Position numbers and translations under genes: made by a program. Under the pieces are notes generated by a model, which did no database searches, was not told the origin of the DNA, and saw only the letters and a list, made by a program, of their open reading frames with translations. Below are positions 18,320-27,597 of a stretch of 64,000 nt of DNA, piece after piece (position 1 is the first letter of the stretch; each line of letters begins with the position of its first letter). The DNA lies in contig CAZFAJ010000002.1 of assembly GCA_964517005.1 (NCBI GenBank), positions 21,239 through 85,238 of the forward strand, written 5' to 3'. This DNA comes from CAYVBJ01 sp964517005. GTDB taxonomy: Bacteria; Bacteroidota; Rhodothermia; Balneolales; Balneolaceae.

Positions 18320-19687
18320 TTATTTCAACAATCGCTTAATCCACTTAAATTTTGTTTCAGTATATGGAGGATACCGGAAATCGGGATCGGGCCATGCAGG
18401 TTTTTTCAGGATGGCTTGTTTGTGACTGAACGCTTCAAAACTGTGTTTGCCGTGATAGGAGCCAAAACCGCTGTTGCCAACTCCGCCGAAGGGTAAATGC
18501 GGATTGGCAAGATGGCTGATGGTATCATTGATACAGCCGCCTCCAAATGGAATCTGATCAATCACCTTCTCTTCAAGATTGGCATTATTCGTAAACAGGT
18601 AGAGTGCAAGCGGAGATGGATTGGAACGGATAAAATCGATCATATCATCCTCACTTTGATAGGTAAGAAGCGGCAGAATGGGGCCGAAGATCTCATCTTG
18701 CATAATTTCATCTTCCGGACCGGCATTGACAAGTGTCGGTTCAATCATCCGCTTCTCATCATTGCTGATTCCTCCGTGTAACAGGTCGCAATTATTAAGC
18801 AGCTTAAGCAGTCGTTCATAATGATCCTGATTTATGATTTGAGTATATCCCTCCTCAAAAAGAGGGGAATCGGCATAAAACTGACTCAATGCCTTTTTCG
18901 TTGCACGGATAAACTTCTCCTTTACCTTTTCATGAACAAATACATAGTCGGGAGCCACGCAGGTTTGCCCCGCATTCATGCATTTTCCCCACCATATTCG
19001 TTTAGCAGCCAGATCAACATCAGTATCTTTATGCACGATCGCAGGACTCTTTCCGCCAAGTTCAAGCGTTACCGGGATAAGCTGTTCAGCAGCAGCTTTC
19101 ATCACGATTTTGCCGACACGGCTGCTTCCGGTAAAGAATATTTTATCAAAAGGCTGGCTTAAAAGCTCTTGATTCGTCTCGGGGCCGCCTTCCACAACGG
19201 CAAGATAATCCCTGCTAAAATAATGTCCGGTTACTTCTGATATTAACTTTGAAGTTGCCGGAGCGAGTTCAGAAGGCTTCAATACAGCAGTGTTGCCTGC
19301 TGAAAGTGCGCCTACAAGCGGATGGAATATCAGGTGGATGGGGTAATTCCAGGCTCCGATTATTAAAACGGTGCCGAAAGGCTGATATCGCAGGTAGTTC
19401 CTGGATGGAAATGTAAGTATGGAGTTCCCCGCAGATTCAGGTTTCATCCATGATTTGAGATGTTTCAAATGAAAATCAATTTCATGAAGAACAGTCGCGA
19501 TCTCTGCGGAATAAGCTTCAAAATAAGGTTTGCCAAAATCCGTATATACAGCCTCACAAAGCATCGCTTCATTATCAGATAAGAGAGTTCGCAAGGTGCG
19601 AAGTTTTTCAATTCTGAAATCATAGGCTTTTGTTTTGCCGGTTAAAAAGAGATTTTTTTGCTGGCGAATAATTTTTTCAATGCTCAT
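18320..19687 (-). CDS. Class 3-type (fatty) aldehyde dehydrogenase
   Basis: NAD(P)-dependent oxidation of aldehydes, probably long-chain, to acids. The 455-residue length and the N-terminus without the 30-residue extension match the class 3/fatty aldehyde dehydrogenase group. Visible motifs are IIGAWNYPIHLIFHPLVGAL, the cofactor FTGSSRVGK, the general-base Glu in LELGGKSP, and the catalytic Cys in NAGQTCVAPDY. The C-terminal NDTISHLANPHLPFGGVGNSG is typical. Its start overlaps the upstream SDR stop by 4 bp, so the pair is translationally coupled and could convert an alcohol to aldehyde to acid. Confidence 0.92.
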   Translation of the reverse strand: MSIEKIIRQQKNLFLTGKTKAYDFRIEKLRTLRTLLSDNEAMLCEAVYTDFGKPYFEAYSAEIATVLHEIDFHLKHLKSWMKPESAGNSILTFPSRNYLRYQPFGTVLIIGAWNYPIHLIFHPLVGALSAGNTAVLKPSELAPATSKLISEVTGHYFSRDYLAVVEGGPETNQELLSQPFDKIFFTGSSRVGKIVMKAAAEQLIPVTLELGGKSPAIVHKDTDVDLAAKRIWWGKCMNAGQTCVAPDYVFVHEKVKEKFIRATKKALSQFYADSPLFEEGYTQIINQDHYERLLKLLNNCDLLHGGISNDEKRMIEPTLVNAGPEDEIMQDEIFGPILPLLTYQSEDDMIDFIRSNPSPLALYLFTNNANLEEKVIDQIPFGGGCINDTISHLANPHLPFGGVGNSGFGSYHGKHSFEAFSHKQAILKKPAWPDPDFRYPPYTETKFKWIKRLLK

Positions 19688-20508
19688 GATGACTTTGGTT
19701 TTCTTCCTTGAAATGAATCCATGGACCGGTAGACGCCCAATAAATTACCCGCAATCCAGTCGAACGCCCCGGATGGTAATATTGCACGCAGAAAAGGGAC
19801 AAAGCGAACCATAAATGGGGCTTCAATTTTTTGTCTCTTTTTTTCAATGCCTTTGATGATCAGATCTGCAATTTGATCTGTCTCAAGCAATGGTACAAGG
19901 AGGGGTGCTTTTACACCTTTAAACATTCCGGTTTTTACATAGCTTGGAATCACAGTAGTTACGTGAATTCCGGTTTTGAGCCGTTCCATCTCCAGGCGCA
20001 GGGAATCGGACCAGCCGATGACCGCCCACTTGCTTCCCGCATACACACTCATTCTCGGATTGCCGATATAACCGGATGCTGACGCTATATTTACGATATA
20101 TCCGGATTTCCGCTCTATCATTTCGTTTAGAAAAGCCCTGACAACCCACATACTTCCGGTCGTATTGATCTGAATGGTTCGTTCTATAGCAATGAATGGA
20201 TGTTCATGAAAAAATTTACCGACCACAATGCCGGCACAGTTTATGATAATATCCGGTAATAATCCTTGCTTAATCAGGCGGGCGGATTCGGCCTTTAATA
20301 GCCCGATATCGGTAATATCAATATCGGCTGTGTAAACTGATGAACCCTCTTTAATACTTTCTTTTACGTCAATAAGTGTTTCAGGATTACGGTCCCAAAG
20401 AATCAGGGTTACGGACGTGCGATAGGCGATTTTTTCTGCCAGCCGCCGGCCGATTCCACTTGCGGCTCCCGTAATCAGAATTTTTTTATTTTGATAGAAA
20501 TCGGGCAT
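19684..20508 (-). CDS. Short-chain dehydrogenase/reductase
   Basis: Rossmann-fold NAD(P)-dependent oxidoreductase of 274 residues. The cofactor motif TGAASGIGR is near residue 13, and the NCAG motif follows near 90. The catalytic Ser, Tyr and Lys are in NIASASGYIGNP and SVYAGSKWAV. The C-terminal extension after residue 200 has a hydrophobic, membrane-proximal look (FLRAILPSGAFDWIAGNLLG), as in retinol/fatty-alcohol type SDRs. Coupling to the aldehyde dehydrogenase suggests joint handling of a lipid alcohol or aldehyde; that substrate is inferred only. Confidence 0.9.
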   Translation of the reverse strand: MPDFYQNKKILITGAASGIGRRLAEKIAYRTSVTLILWDRNPETLIDVKESIKEGSSVYTADIDITDIGLLKAESARLIKQGLLPDIIINCAGIVVGKFFHEHPFIAIERTIQINTTGSMWVVRAFLNEMIERKSGYIVNIASASGYIGNPRMSVYAGSKWAVIGWSDSLRLEMERLKTGIHVTTVIPSYVKTGMFKGVKAPLLVPLLETDQIADLIIKGIEKKRQKIEAPFMVRFVPFLRAILPSGAFDWIAGNLLGVYRSMDSFQGRKPKSS

Positions 20509-20647
20509 CTTTAATCTGAACTAATAGATTTTTGTTAAAAGATTAATTTGAAATTAAGAATTGAAAATTAATATTATTCGGTTTTTCTATTTCCATAATT
20601 CAATGTACATTCATCGCGCAAGTAAATGTAATAAATATCAAAACTAT

Positions 20648-22306
20648 ATGAATTTTAAATCTGCTCTTTTCATTTTAATTATGATCATAATTTCAGCCTG
20701 TGCAAATCAGGCTGAAGAGGTATCCCAGGTATTCACGGAAGAATCCCTGTTTGAACATGTCGAAACTCTTTCATCAGACGATTTTGAAGGCCGTGCTCCT
20801 GCCACTGAAGGTGAAGAGTTAACCGTTGAATATCTCGTAAATGAATTTGAGAAAACTGGTCTTGAACCGGGAATGCCGAATGGGACCTTTATACAGGAAT
20901 TCCCGCTTCTTGGCATGAAGGTGGATCGTGAGTCGGCGATAATGAGCCTTAAGAAAGATGGAAAGAGAGTTGAAGATTTCGAATATTCTGCAGAATTTAT
21001 GGTCTGGCCATCTAATGAAGAGGAAGCGATTGAGATCAGGGATGCTGAATTGGTTTACGTAGGATATGGTATACAGGCACCGGAATTTGACTGGGATGAT
21101 TACAAAGATGCGGATGTTGAGGGAAAAATCCTGGTTTTTAAAAATGATGATCCGAAAAATGATCCCGAACTATTTGCAGGAAATGCACGTCTCTACTACG
21201 GCCGCTGGAGCTATAAATATGAAATTGCACAGGAAATGGGTGCGCTCGGTGCAGTTATTATCCATACAACGCCAACTGCCGGGTACCCCTGGCTTGTGGT
21301 TTCAAACAGCTGGGGACGGGAGCGGTTTTCACTGAAAAGCAGCGGTGAATCAGGAATGGAGATGCCCGCATTTAACGGTTGGCTGACCCAGGAGAGCAGC
21401 CGGAAACTGTTTGATCTGGCCGGTTTGAGCTTCCGGGAACAGCTGGACTCTGCTGAAAGTCGTGATTTTATTCCATTACTGCTCGATGGTGTTACTATGG
21501 ATGTGAATCTGAATGCCGAATACAGTGATATGGCTTCCAGGAATGTGCTGGGCAAGATTGAAGGAAATGACCCGGATTTAAAAGATGAATATCTTGTGTT
21601 TACTGCCCACCATGATCATCTTGGTGTAACGTTTCCTGTTGAAGGAGATTCTATCAACAACGGAGCGCTTGATAATGCAGCCGGAATCAGTGCGATGCTG
21701 AATCTTGCTAAAGCGTATAAACAGATCGAGCCCGATTTAAGAAGAAGTGCACTGTTTCTGGCAGTGGGAGCTGAGGAGATGGGGCTTTTGGGATCTCAGT
21801 ATTGGGCGGCGAATCCAACCATTCATCCCGGTAAAATCACAGCCAATATAAACCTGGATGGAATGCAGGTGTACGGACCAACCGAAGATGTGGTTTTAGT
21901 TGGTTATGACAGAAATACAGTCAGCGATGCAATTGCAGAAGCAGCGGAAAGGATGGGAAGAGTCGTTAAACCGGATCCAAGCCCTGAACAGGGATTTTTC
22001 TACCGTTCCGATCATTTTTCACTGGCTAAAATTGGAGTGCCGGCAATTTTCCCGAACCCCGGACGGGATTACATCGGAAAACCTGATGACTATAATGAGA
22101 CGGTTGACAGCCTCACAAATGCAAACTACCATTCTGTTTCGGATGAAATCAACGAGTTCTGGGATCTGAGTGGTATGGAACGTGACGTCCGCCTCTTTTT
22201 TGAGGCCGGCCTGGAAATTCTGAATGCAGATGAAAAAATGAGCTGGAGAGAGGGGGATGAATTTCAGGCTGCACGTAAACAGATGCTTGAGGAGGCAGGG
22301 GATTGA
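20648..22306 (+). CDS. M28 family zinc peptidase lipoprotein with PA domain
   Basis: Secreted aminopeptidase-like metallopeptidase. Start at ATG 20648 gives a lipoprotein signal peptide with Cys18 (ISAC). A longer frame from a TTG at 20561 is unlikely. The mature protein opens with the family's EHVETLSSDDFEGRAPAT segment and contains an inserted PA domain (about 130-290). The zinc site is visible as TAHHDHLGV, NNGALDNAAG, GAEEMGLLGSQ, an Asp in NINLDGMQ and a His in FYRSDHFSLAKIGVPA. Length 552 is normal for this Bacteroidota-type subgroup. It is probably monocistronic. Confidence 0.92.
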   Translation: MNFKSALFILIMIIISACANQAEEVSQVFTEESLFEHVETLSSDDFEGRAPATEGEELTVEYLVNEFEKTGLEPGMPNGTFIQEFPLLGMKVDRESAIMSLKKDGKRVEDFEYSAEFMVWPSNEEEAIEIRDAELVYVGYGIQAPEFDWDDYKDADVEGKILVFKNDDPKNDPELFAGNARLYYGRWSYKYEIAQEMGALGAVIIHTTPTAGYPWLVVSNSWGRERFSLKSSGESGMEMPAFNGWLTQESSRKLFDLAGLSFREQLDSAESRDFIPLLLDGVTMDVNLNAEYSDMASRNVLGKIEGNDPDLKDEYLVFTAHHDHLGVTFPVEGDSINNGALDNAAGISAMLNLAKAYKQIEPDLRRSALFLAVGAEEMGLLGSQYWAANPTIHPGKITANINLDGMQVYGPTEDVVLVGYDRNTVSDAIAEAAERMGRVVKPDPSPEQGFFYRSDHFSLAKIGVPAIFPNPGRDYIGKPDDYNETVDSLTNANYHSVSDEINEFWDLSGMERDVRLFFEAGLEILNADEKMSWREGDEFQAARKQMLEEAGD

Positions 22307-22333
22307 GAATTTATTACTTTTTTTACTAAAGCA

Positions 22334-22415
22334 GTGTGAAATTTGTGGATATATATTCATTTTGGGTTTCACGCGGAGTTCGCGAAAGGTGCAAAGAGCG
22401 CAGAGGTTTTTAAAA
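22334..22415. repeat. Dispersed intergenic repeat, copy 1
   Basis: About 80 bp beginning GTGTGAAA and containing GGGTTTCAC and GCAAAGAGCGCA. It is a diverged direct copy of 25528-25607. Each copy carries an internal GTGAAA ... TTTCAC dyad. It lies after the M28 peptidase gene, between convergent genes. Confidence 0.6.
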
Positions 22416-22457
22416 AAACTCTGTTAACTTTTTGAGAAGAATGAAAGTTTCAGGTGT

Positions 22458-24500
22458 TCATCCAAGTTTCTTATCCAGTTCATTCAGTTCTTTGACCGGA
22501 AGATCACAGGTAAAATTTTTGCATATATAAACAGAAGTCTCTGCTCCAACACTGTAATCTGACGTATAGGGAGCAATAGCAGAGAGTGATTCATTGTTGT
22601 CATCTGTTTTCAAATGTATCGCAGGTTCAACCAGAGGTTTCTGCTGAATGAAGCTTAAAAATGGTTCTTCGTTTTTATCGGTTGATTGTTTGGCTAAAAT
22701 TATTTCATAAGAATAACCCTTTATAAGATTGAGAGATTGCAGTGCGTGAGTATAACCTGATGGCGTATGATTTATCTGGGCAGCGAAGCCGATCAGATCC
22801 TGAATCGCTTTCCGTTCAAGGGAGGTATCACCGGTGAGACGGGCAAGACGAAGGTTGTTCATGATTTGAATGGAATTTGAAGAGGGGACGGCTCCGTCGT
22901 AAATCTCTTTTTGTCTGCCAAGCAGCTCTTCCCCTTGTTCATGAGTGAAAAAATATCCGCTGCGTTCACTGTCCCGGAAAGTTTCTTCAAATGTAACGTT
23001 TAATTCAAGTGCTTCTTCCAGGTACTCAATTTTAAATGTAGCTTGATAAAGCTCAATCAATCCCCAAATTGTACATGCATAATCATCAGCCATGCCATCA
23101 ATGCCGGCATCTCCGTCTTTATACCGGTGAAGAAGAGTTCCATTTTCGGTAAGCATCTCCAGGCGGATAAACGACCATACATCTTCTGCCAGCTCCATTA
23201 ATTCCGTATCCCGAAATGCAGCCCCCGCGCGTGATAAAGCCGCAATCATCAGCCCGTTCCAATCTGTCAGGATCTTATCATCCAGCAGCGGACGGACGCG
23301 CTTTTCTCTCGTTTGTTCAAGTTTTTTCAGAATAGCAGATCTCTTGTCCGAATCAATATCCGAAGGCTTCTCTGTCAGATGGGGTATATTCTTCCCGGTT
23401 CTTCTACCGGTGGCTTCATCATTAAAATTTCCCTCTGCACTGATATGATAGTGAGATTTAAAAAATTCAGCCTCTTCTTGTAATAGAATTTCATCTATTT
23501 CATCGGCCGTCCAAACATAAAACTTACCTTCCTCGCCTTCACTATCTGCATCTTCTGCAGAAAAGAAAGCACCGGTTTTTGATAACAACTGTTTTTTCAG
23601 ATAGCTGACTATACTGTAAACCGTTTCCTTGAAGAGGTTGTTCTTTGTATGCTGCCATCCAAGTGTATAAGCCATAATCAACATTGCCTGGTCGTACAAC
23701 ATCTTTTCAAAATGAGGCAGAAGCCACTTTCGATCGGTTGAATAGCGGTGAAATCCCCCGCCAACATGATCAAATATGCCACCCAAACGCATCTGTTTAA
23801 GCGTGTGGAGAGCCATTTCCAAAGATTCATCATTGCCGGATGACTGATAATGGTGCATCAAAAAAATCAGGTTGTGAGGAGAGGGAAATTTCGGAGATGA
23901 TCCAAAACCGCCATAATCTTCATCATACCGGCTTTTCAATTCCTGAAAGGTGTCTTGCAGGATCTCATTTTTTAACTGTTCTCCCGATTTGGAGATATCC
24001 AGTGTCTTTGAAAAATTATCCAGGATTTTATCAATGGAATCGTTGATTTCATTTCGCCTGTTTTTCCACGCATTTTCAATTTGAGGAATAAGGTCTGTCA
24101 TTCCTATCCTGTTTTGCCAGGAATCTTTAGGGATATATGTTGCTGCAAAGAACGGTTTTTTATCGGGTGTCATGATAATTGTCAGCGGCCAACCGCCCTG
24201 GCCGGTCAGCATCTGGCAGATGGTCATGTAGGTATTGTCAATATCAGGACGTTCTTCACGATCAACCTTAATATTCACAAATGCCTGGTTCATCAACTCG
24301 GCAACGTGCTCATCCTCAAAAGATTCATGAGCCATAACATGGCACCAGTGACAGGTGGCATATCCAATAGAGAGAAACACCGGCTTATCCTCCTTTTTCG
24401 CCTTTTCAAAAGCTTCCTCACCCCAGGGATACCAGTCAACCGGGTTCTCGGCATGTTGTAACAGGTACGGGCTCTTTTCTTTAGCTAATTTATTAGGCAT
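22458..24500 (-). CDS. YyaL/SPATA20-like thioredoxin-domain protein (DUF255)
   Basis: The 680-residue protein has an N-terminal thioredoxin-like DUF255 domain (residues 1-165) with SPYLLQHAENPVDWYPWGEE and a redox-type Cys pair in ATCHWCHVMAHESF. An (alpha/alpha)6 barrel-like region with HVGGGFHRYSTD, FEKMLYDQA and ILTDWNGLMIAALSRAG follows. Length is typical (about 670-700). Members are conserved widely in bacteria, but the biochemical role is unsettled. It stands alone between a dispersed repeat and the GxxExxY relic. Confidence 0.93.
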   Translation of the reverse strand: MPNKLAKEKSPYLLQHAENPVDWYPWGEEAFEKAKKEDKPVFLSIGYATCHWCHVMAHESFEDEHVAELMNQAFVNIKVDREERPDIDNTYMTICQMLTGQGGWPLTIIMTPDKKPFFAATYIPKDSWQNRIGMTDLIPQIENAWKNRRNEINDSIDKILDNFSKTLDISKSGEQLKNEILQDTFQELKSRYDEDYGGFGSSPKFPSPHNLIFLMHHYQSSGNDESLEMALHTLKQMRLGGIFDHVGGGFHRYSTDRKWLLPHFEKMLYDQAMLIMAYTLGWQHTKNNLFKETVYSIVSYLKKQLLSKTGAFFSAEDADSEGEEGKFYVWTADEIDEILLQEEAEFFKSHYHISAEGNFNDEATGRRTGKNIPHLTEKPSDIDSDKRSAILKKLEQTREKRVRPLLDDKILTDWNGLMIAALSRAGAAFRDTELMELAEDVWSFIRLEMLTENGTLLHRYKDGDAGIDGMADDYACTIWGLIELYQATFKIEYLEEALELNVTFEETFRDSERSGYFFTHEQGEELLGRQKEIYDGAVPSSNSIQIMNNLRLARLTGDTSLERKAIQDLIGFAAQINHTPSGYTHALQSLNLIKGYSYEIILAKQSTDKNEEPFLSFIQQKPLVEPAIHLKTDDNNESLSAIAPYTSDYSVGAETSVYICKNFTCDLPVKELNELDKKLG

Positions 24501-24563
24501 CGCGGTGTGATTTCATCCAAATTTAAAATTGTGTTCAGTTGAATTAACAAGTGATAACCGCTT

Positions 24564-24590
24564 AGGGTTCTCCCGCGGATCTCGCAGATT
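24564..24590. repeat. Left inverted repeat flanking GxxExxY relic
   Basis: AGGGTTCTCCCGCGG followed by ATCTCGCAGATT. The complement of 24892-24915 (AGGGTACCGC, TGATCTCGCGGATT) matches it with one 3-bp indel and a few substitutions, so the two form imperfect terminal-like inverted repeats around the relic. Confidence 0.55.
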
Positions 24591-24676
24591 CCACGGATTT
24601 TCAAAATAATTATTAAATTATTTTTTTATTATTAAGTATTCAATCAACTATTCATCATTGAGGAGGAGAATCTGCC

Positions 24677-24893
24677 ATGACAAAAAAACCAGATTTCTTA
24701 CCTGATAAGGGGAGCTATTTTTGAGGTTTACAACGAACTCGGTCCGGGTCTTTTTGAATCGGTATACCAAAAAGTTCACCATAAACAAGTTCTTACCTAT
24801 CTGAAATTGACAGACTTGAAACTTGGCATACTTGTTAATTTTAACTCAGATAACATTGCTACATCTATTCACAGAAAAGTAAATAGACTGTAA
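24677..24893 (+). pseudogene. Degenerate GxxExxY (PD-(D/E)XK-like) protein gene
   Basis: The reading frame from 24711 encodes GAIFEVYNELGPGLFESVYQ, the diagnostic start of GxxExxY proteins, and then jumps to YLKLTDLKLGILVNFNS, the family's C-terminal segment. About 60 central residues, including the nuclease-like core, are missing. A plausible beginning (MTKKPDFLPDK from ATG 24677) is in a different frame, so a frameshift is present as well. Family members are short proteins of about 125 residues scattered in intergenic islands. This copy cannot be functional as such. Confidence 0.75.
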
Positions 24894-24915
24894 TCCGCGA
24901 GATCAGCGGTACCCT
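24892..24915. repeat. Right inverted repeat flanking GxxExxY relic
   Basis: AATCCGCGAGATC followed by AGCGGTACCCT, imperfectly complementary to 24564-24590. It starts in the relic's stop codon and ends at the first base of the mgsA stop codon. Confidence 0.55.
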
Positions 24916-25400
24916 CAAATTTCGCTTTTCAACCGTTTACTGTAATCAACGATGTAACGGTCGTAGGTTTCATCCATCAGTTTCGATGAGATCATAAAAT
25001 CTGCCGAAGCCCTGTCGCAAGCAATCGGAATATTATAAACGATGGATATTCTGAGCAAAGCCTTTACATCCACATCATGGGGCTGAGCTTGAAGCGGATC
25101 CCAAAAAAAGATCATCATATTGATTTTGTTTTCGGAGATAGAAGCTCCGATTTGGAGGTCGCCGCCCAATGGCCCGCTCTGAAATGTTTCAACGTCCAGC
25201 CCAAGTTGTTTAGCAATGAGTCCGCCGGTTGTTCCCGTTCCGAAAAGCTTGTGGTTTTTTAAAAGGTCGCGGTTATAATCAGCCCAGTCAAGCATATCTC
25301 TTTTACGGTAATCGTGGGCAACCAGTGCAATGTTTTTCTTCTTTTCCATTTTGAGGGTATCAGAAGCAATACTTGGGTCAAGAGTGGAGGAGATTTTCAT
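24915..25400 (-). CDS. mgsA: Methylglyoxal synthase
   Basis: Converts dihydroxyacetone phosphate to methylglyoxal and phosphate, a glycolytic bypass that relieves phosphate limitation or sugar-phosphate stress. The 161 residues contain ALVAHDYRKRDMLDW, the phosphate-binding GTGTTG, the catalytic-Asp loop SGPLGGDLQIGA and the C-terminal FFWDPLQAQPHDVDVKALLR and NIPIACDRASADF, all strongly conserved in MgsA. The N-terminal 20 residues are a small extension. The stop codon touches the right inverted repeat of the GxxExxY relic. Confidence 0.96.
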   Translation of the reverse strand: MKISSTLDPSIASDTLKMEKKKNIALVAHDYRKRDMLDWADYNRDLLKNHKLFGTGTTGGLIAKQLGLDVETFQSGPLGGDLQIGASISENKINMMIFFWDPLQAQPHDVDVKALLRISIVYNIPIACDRASADFMISSKLMDETYDRYIVDYSKRLKSEI

Positions 25401-25527
25401 AAGTATAGATTTGAATTTTAGTTACAATTATAAATCTAACAACAAATAATCCTATTTGCTAAATTCAATTGAGTTGTTAAATTCTGAAATACTGAGGATT
25501 CGTTTTACCAACCATTTTTCGAAGCCG

Positions 25528-25607
25528 GTGTGAAACTGCTGGCAAAATCTTTGTTTGGGGTTTCACATAAAGGCCGCGAAGGAGCAAAGAGCGCAAAGTG
25601 GTTTTTG
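25528..25607. repeat. Dispersed intergenic repeat, copy 2
   Basis: Begins GTGTGAAACTGCTGG and contains GGGGTTTCAC and GAGCAAAGAGCGCAAAG. It is a direct, diverged copy of 22334-22415, about 3.2 kb away. It lies in the gap between mgsA and the cyclase gene. Confidence 0.6.
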
Positions 25608-25640
25608 AAACTTACGATTAAAATTGTACCACAACCTGCC

Positions 25641-27476
25641 TTACCCGGTAATACCGATTTGGGAAACTGTTTTTTCGGAAGAAATCTTTTTTAGTTCGTA
25701 TAGAGAATTCTCACATCCTTTTAAAGATGCATCAAGGCTGCATATATTTAGCTTTCTTTTTTCGCTTCGTAAAAAGGACTGGAAGCCACTATCCGTGAAA
25801 ACCTCATTCGAAACAACCACTTCATTTTCACAGGCTTTTTCAACAAGGCGTGATGATATATTCACTGTTTTACCAAAATAATCAATCCGGTTATTCAGGG
25901 TAACGGCGATGCAATCTCCGGTATGTATGCCAGCTTTCAATTTAATTTTACCGGATTTGCTCAGTTTTTCGAGTTTTCCCTGCGCATTTAAGAATGCACG
26001 CATCGCGTGAATGGGTGACCGGAATACAGCCATAACGGAATCCCCAATGGTTTTTACGATGGCACCTCTTTCTTCAGATACTGCTTTATGTAAAATTTCA
26101 AAATGGTCCATCACCTGTTTTGTTGCAGATTCATCACCATCAACACTGTACATTTCTGATGAGTTATATAAATCCGTAAACATGACAGTTAAGTCACTCG
26201 CATAGAATTTTTCATTGTTACGAATCAACTCTCCGGGAAAATAATTTCTGAAGGTTTGCAGGGAAGTTACCTCACTTGCCACTACCGGATTCAGCCAGTT
26301 TGCTTTTTCGAGTGTCGCCATAATGCGTCTGCCGGTCTGATTATGAAGTATCAGATTCGGATTTGTGGAAAGTGAAATTTTTTGTCCTGTCAGCTTTCCA
26401 TCACGGATTCTGATCAAATTATTGGAAGGTGCGTTATCCATTACATCTATCAGCAGAGATCCCTCATTTACGTCTGTATGAAGGCGATATTTACCGGGTG
26501 CCAAACGAACGTTAAGAAATTGTTTTTTATCCGGTTCAATATATTTCTGTAAAATGATGTGAGGGCTGAATGCCGGACCAGCTGCAGCATACATTTTGTC
26601 AGATATTTTGCGGACAAGCGGATGCGGCTGAAAAGCAATTTGAATAGTTTTATTAAAATCCAGTTTAAATTTCTTCGCGCAAAAGTCGCAGTACAGTGGT
26701 TCGGTGATTTTGGAAAGATGTGTTGAAGATTTTACATCACTTCTGCAATCCGGACAGACCAGGTTCCAGCGGAATGCTACAATTTTTAAGGATGCTGCCA
26801 TAAGCAGCAATTCAAGGGCTTCGTGCAATTCAATATTCAAAAAGTCAGCGATATCTGCCGGCACGATTTTCTTAAGTCTTAACTCATTAGAGTATTTCAA
26901 AAAGCTAATCAAACCCCCGGATGCAGCGGGATTTCCCGAAATTTCAGATAATTTTTCAATATGTCCATTCCATCGTTTTCGATTTCTGAATCTATTGCGG
27001 ATGTTTAACCTGTATTCAGCAGGATTTTTTACTTTCTGATCATAAGAAGACAAAACCTTTCGGATTCGTCTTTTGAATTTATTACCGAAGATTGATTTGA
27101 TTCGAAACAGGCAGATTTTATTTTTTGCCGTACCTGCATACGTAATTGCAATCTGAGTTTCAGTTCCAAGTCTCGTAAGTTCAACCGAAAGGGCAAGTTC
27201 TTTATAAATTCCGCGTTTATAATGCCTCTTGACGCTGTAACCATAAGGTGCTTCCCATTGGAATGGTTCTTCTACCCATGCGTCAGAATTGTGTAAAAGA
27301 GCTGAAACGAATTGTTTATGCTTTTTTTGCAGGGTTCTTTGAAGAGGAGCTTCTCTTACCGGATTTTCACCTATATCTTTAAAAAATTGATTTGCATCCG
27401 AGAGCAGTGGCCATAAATCTGCCGGAGTGGAGGATAAACTGAAATGCCATCTGTAGTGAAACTTCAAACTGTTCAT
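25641..27476 (-). CDS. Class III adenylate/guanylate cyclase with N-terminal extension and zinc ribbon
   Basis: 611 residues from ATG 27476; a longer frame from a TTG at 27518 is less likely. The N-terminal part (START/SRPBCC-like opening FHYRWHFSLSSTPADLWPLL, DUF5939-type) is followed by a four-Cys ribbon (CPDC and CDFC, about 255-285) and a beta-rich stretch. The catalytic domain (about 430-600) has metal-binding Asp in VMFTDLYNSS, IVKTIGDSVMAVF and YFGKTVNISSRLVE. The residues after the first Asp deviate from the usual GFT. Both metal-binding Asp positions seem kept, so activity is plausible; product (cAMP or cGMP) is not determined. It is divergent from ndk. Confidence 0.82.
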   Translation of the reverse strand: MNSLKFHYRWHFSLSSTPADLWPLLSDANQFFKDIGENPVREAPLQRTLQKKHKQFVSALLHNSDAWVEEPFQWEAPYGYSVKRHYKRGIYKELALSVELTRLGTETQIAITYAGTAKNKICLFRIKSIFGNKFKRRIRKVLSSYDQKVKNPAEYRLNIRNRFRNRKRWNGHIEKLSEISGNPAASGGLISFLKYSNELRLKKIVPADIADFLNIELHEALELLLMAASLKIVAFRWNLVCPDCRSDVKSSTHLSKITEPLYCDFCAKKFKLDFNKTIQIAFQPHPLVRKISDKMYAAAGPAFSPHIILQKYIEPDKKQFLNVRLAPGKYRLHTDVNEGSLLIDVMDNAPSNNLIRIRDGKLTGQKISLSTNPNLILHNQTGRRIMATLEKANWLNPVVASEVTSLQTFRNYFPGELIRNNEKFYASDLTVMFTDLYNSSEMYSVDGDESATKQVMDHFEILHKAVSEERGAIVKTIGDSVMAVFRSPIHAMRAFLNAQGKLEKLSKSGKIKLKAGIHTGDCIAVTLNNRIDYFGKTVNISSRLVEKACENEVVVSNEVFTDSGFQSFLRSEKRKLNICSLDASLKGCENSLYELKKISSEKTVSQIGITG

Positions 27477-27597
27477 GAGAAAAATTGTTTTTTTATATTT
27501 TCCCGGTTCGGTTTTCAAATACCTAAGCTTTATCTTATGTAGTCACTTAAAAAGAGAATGTGATTAACTAATTGTTACATAAAAACAGAATAAAACC

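Larger units (their letters stand above)
24501..24914. other. Intergenic region holding a gene relic and inverted repeats
   Basis: About 410 bp between yyaL and mgsA. It holds the left inverted repeat (24564-24590), an AT-rich stretch, the GxxExxY pseudogene (24677-24893) and the right inverted repeat (24892-24915). I see no intact gene. Confidence 0.6.

Noticed and set aside
18128..18496. ORF spanning the second gap
   Set aside because: It is created by open N codons and by the antisense of the aldehyde dehydrogenase 3' end.
20561..20647. TTG start extending the M28 peptidase
   Set aside because: The extension hides the clear lipoprotein signal peptide that begins at ATG 20648.
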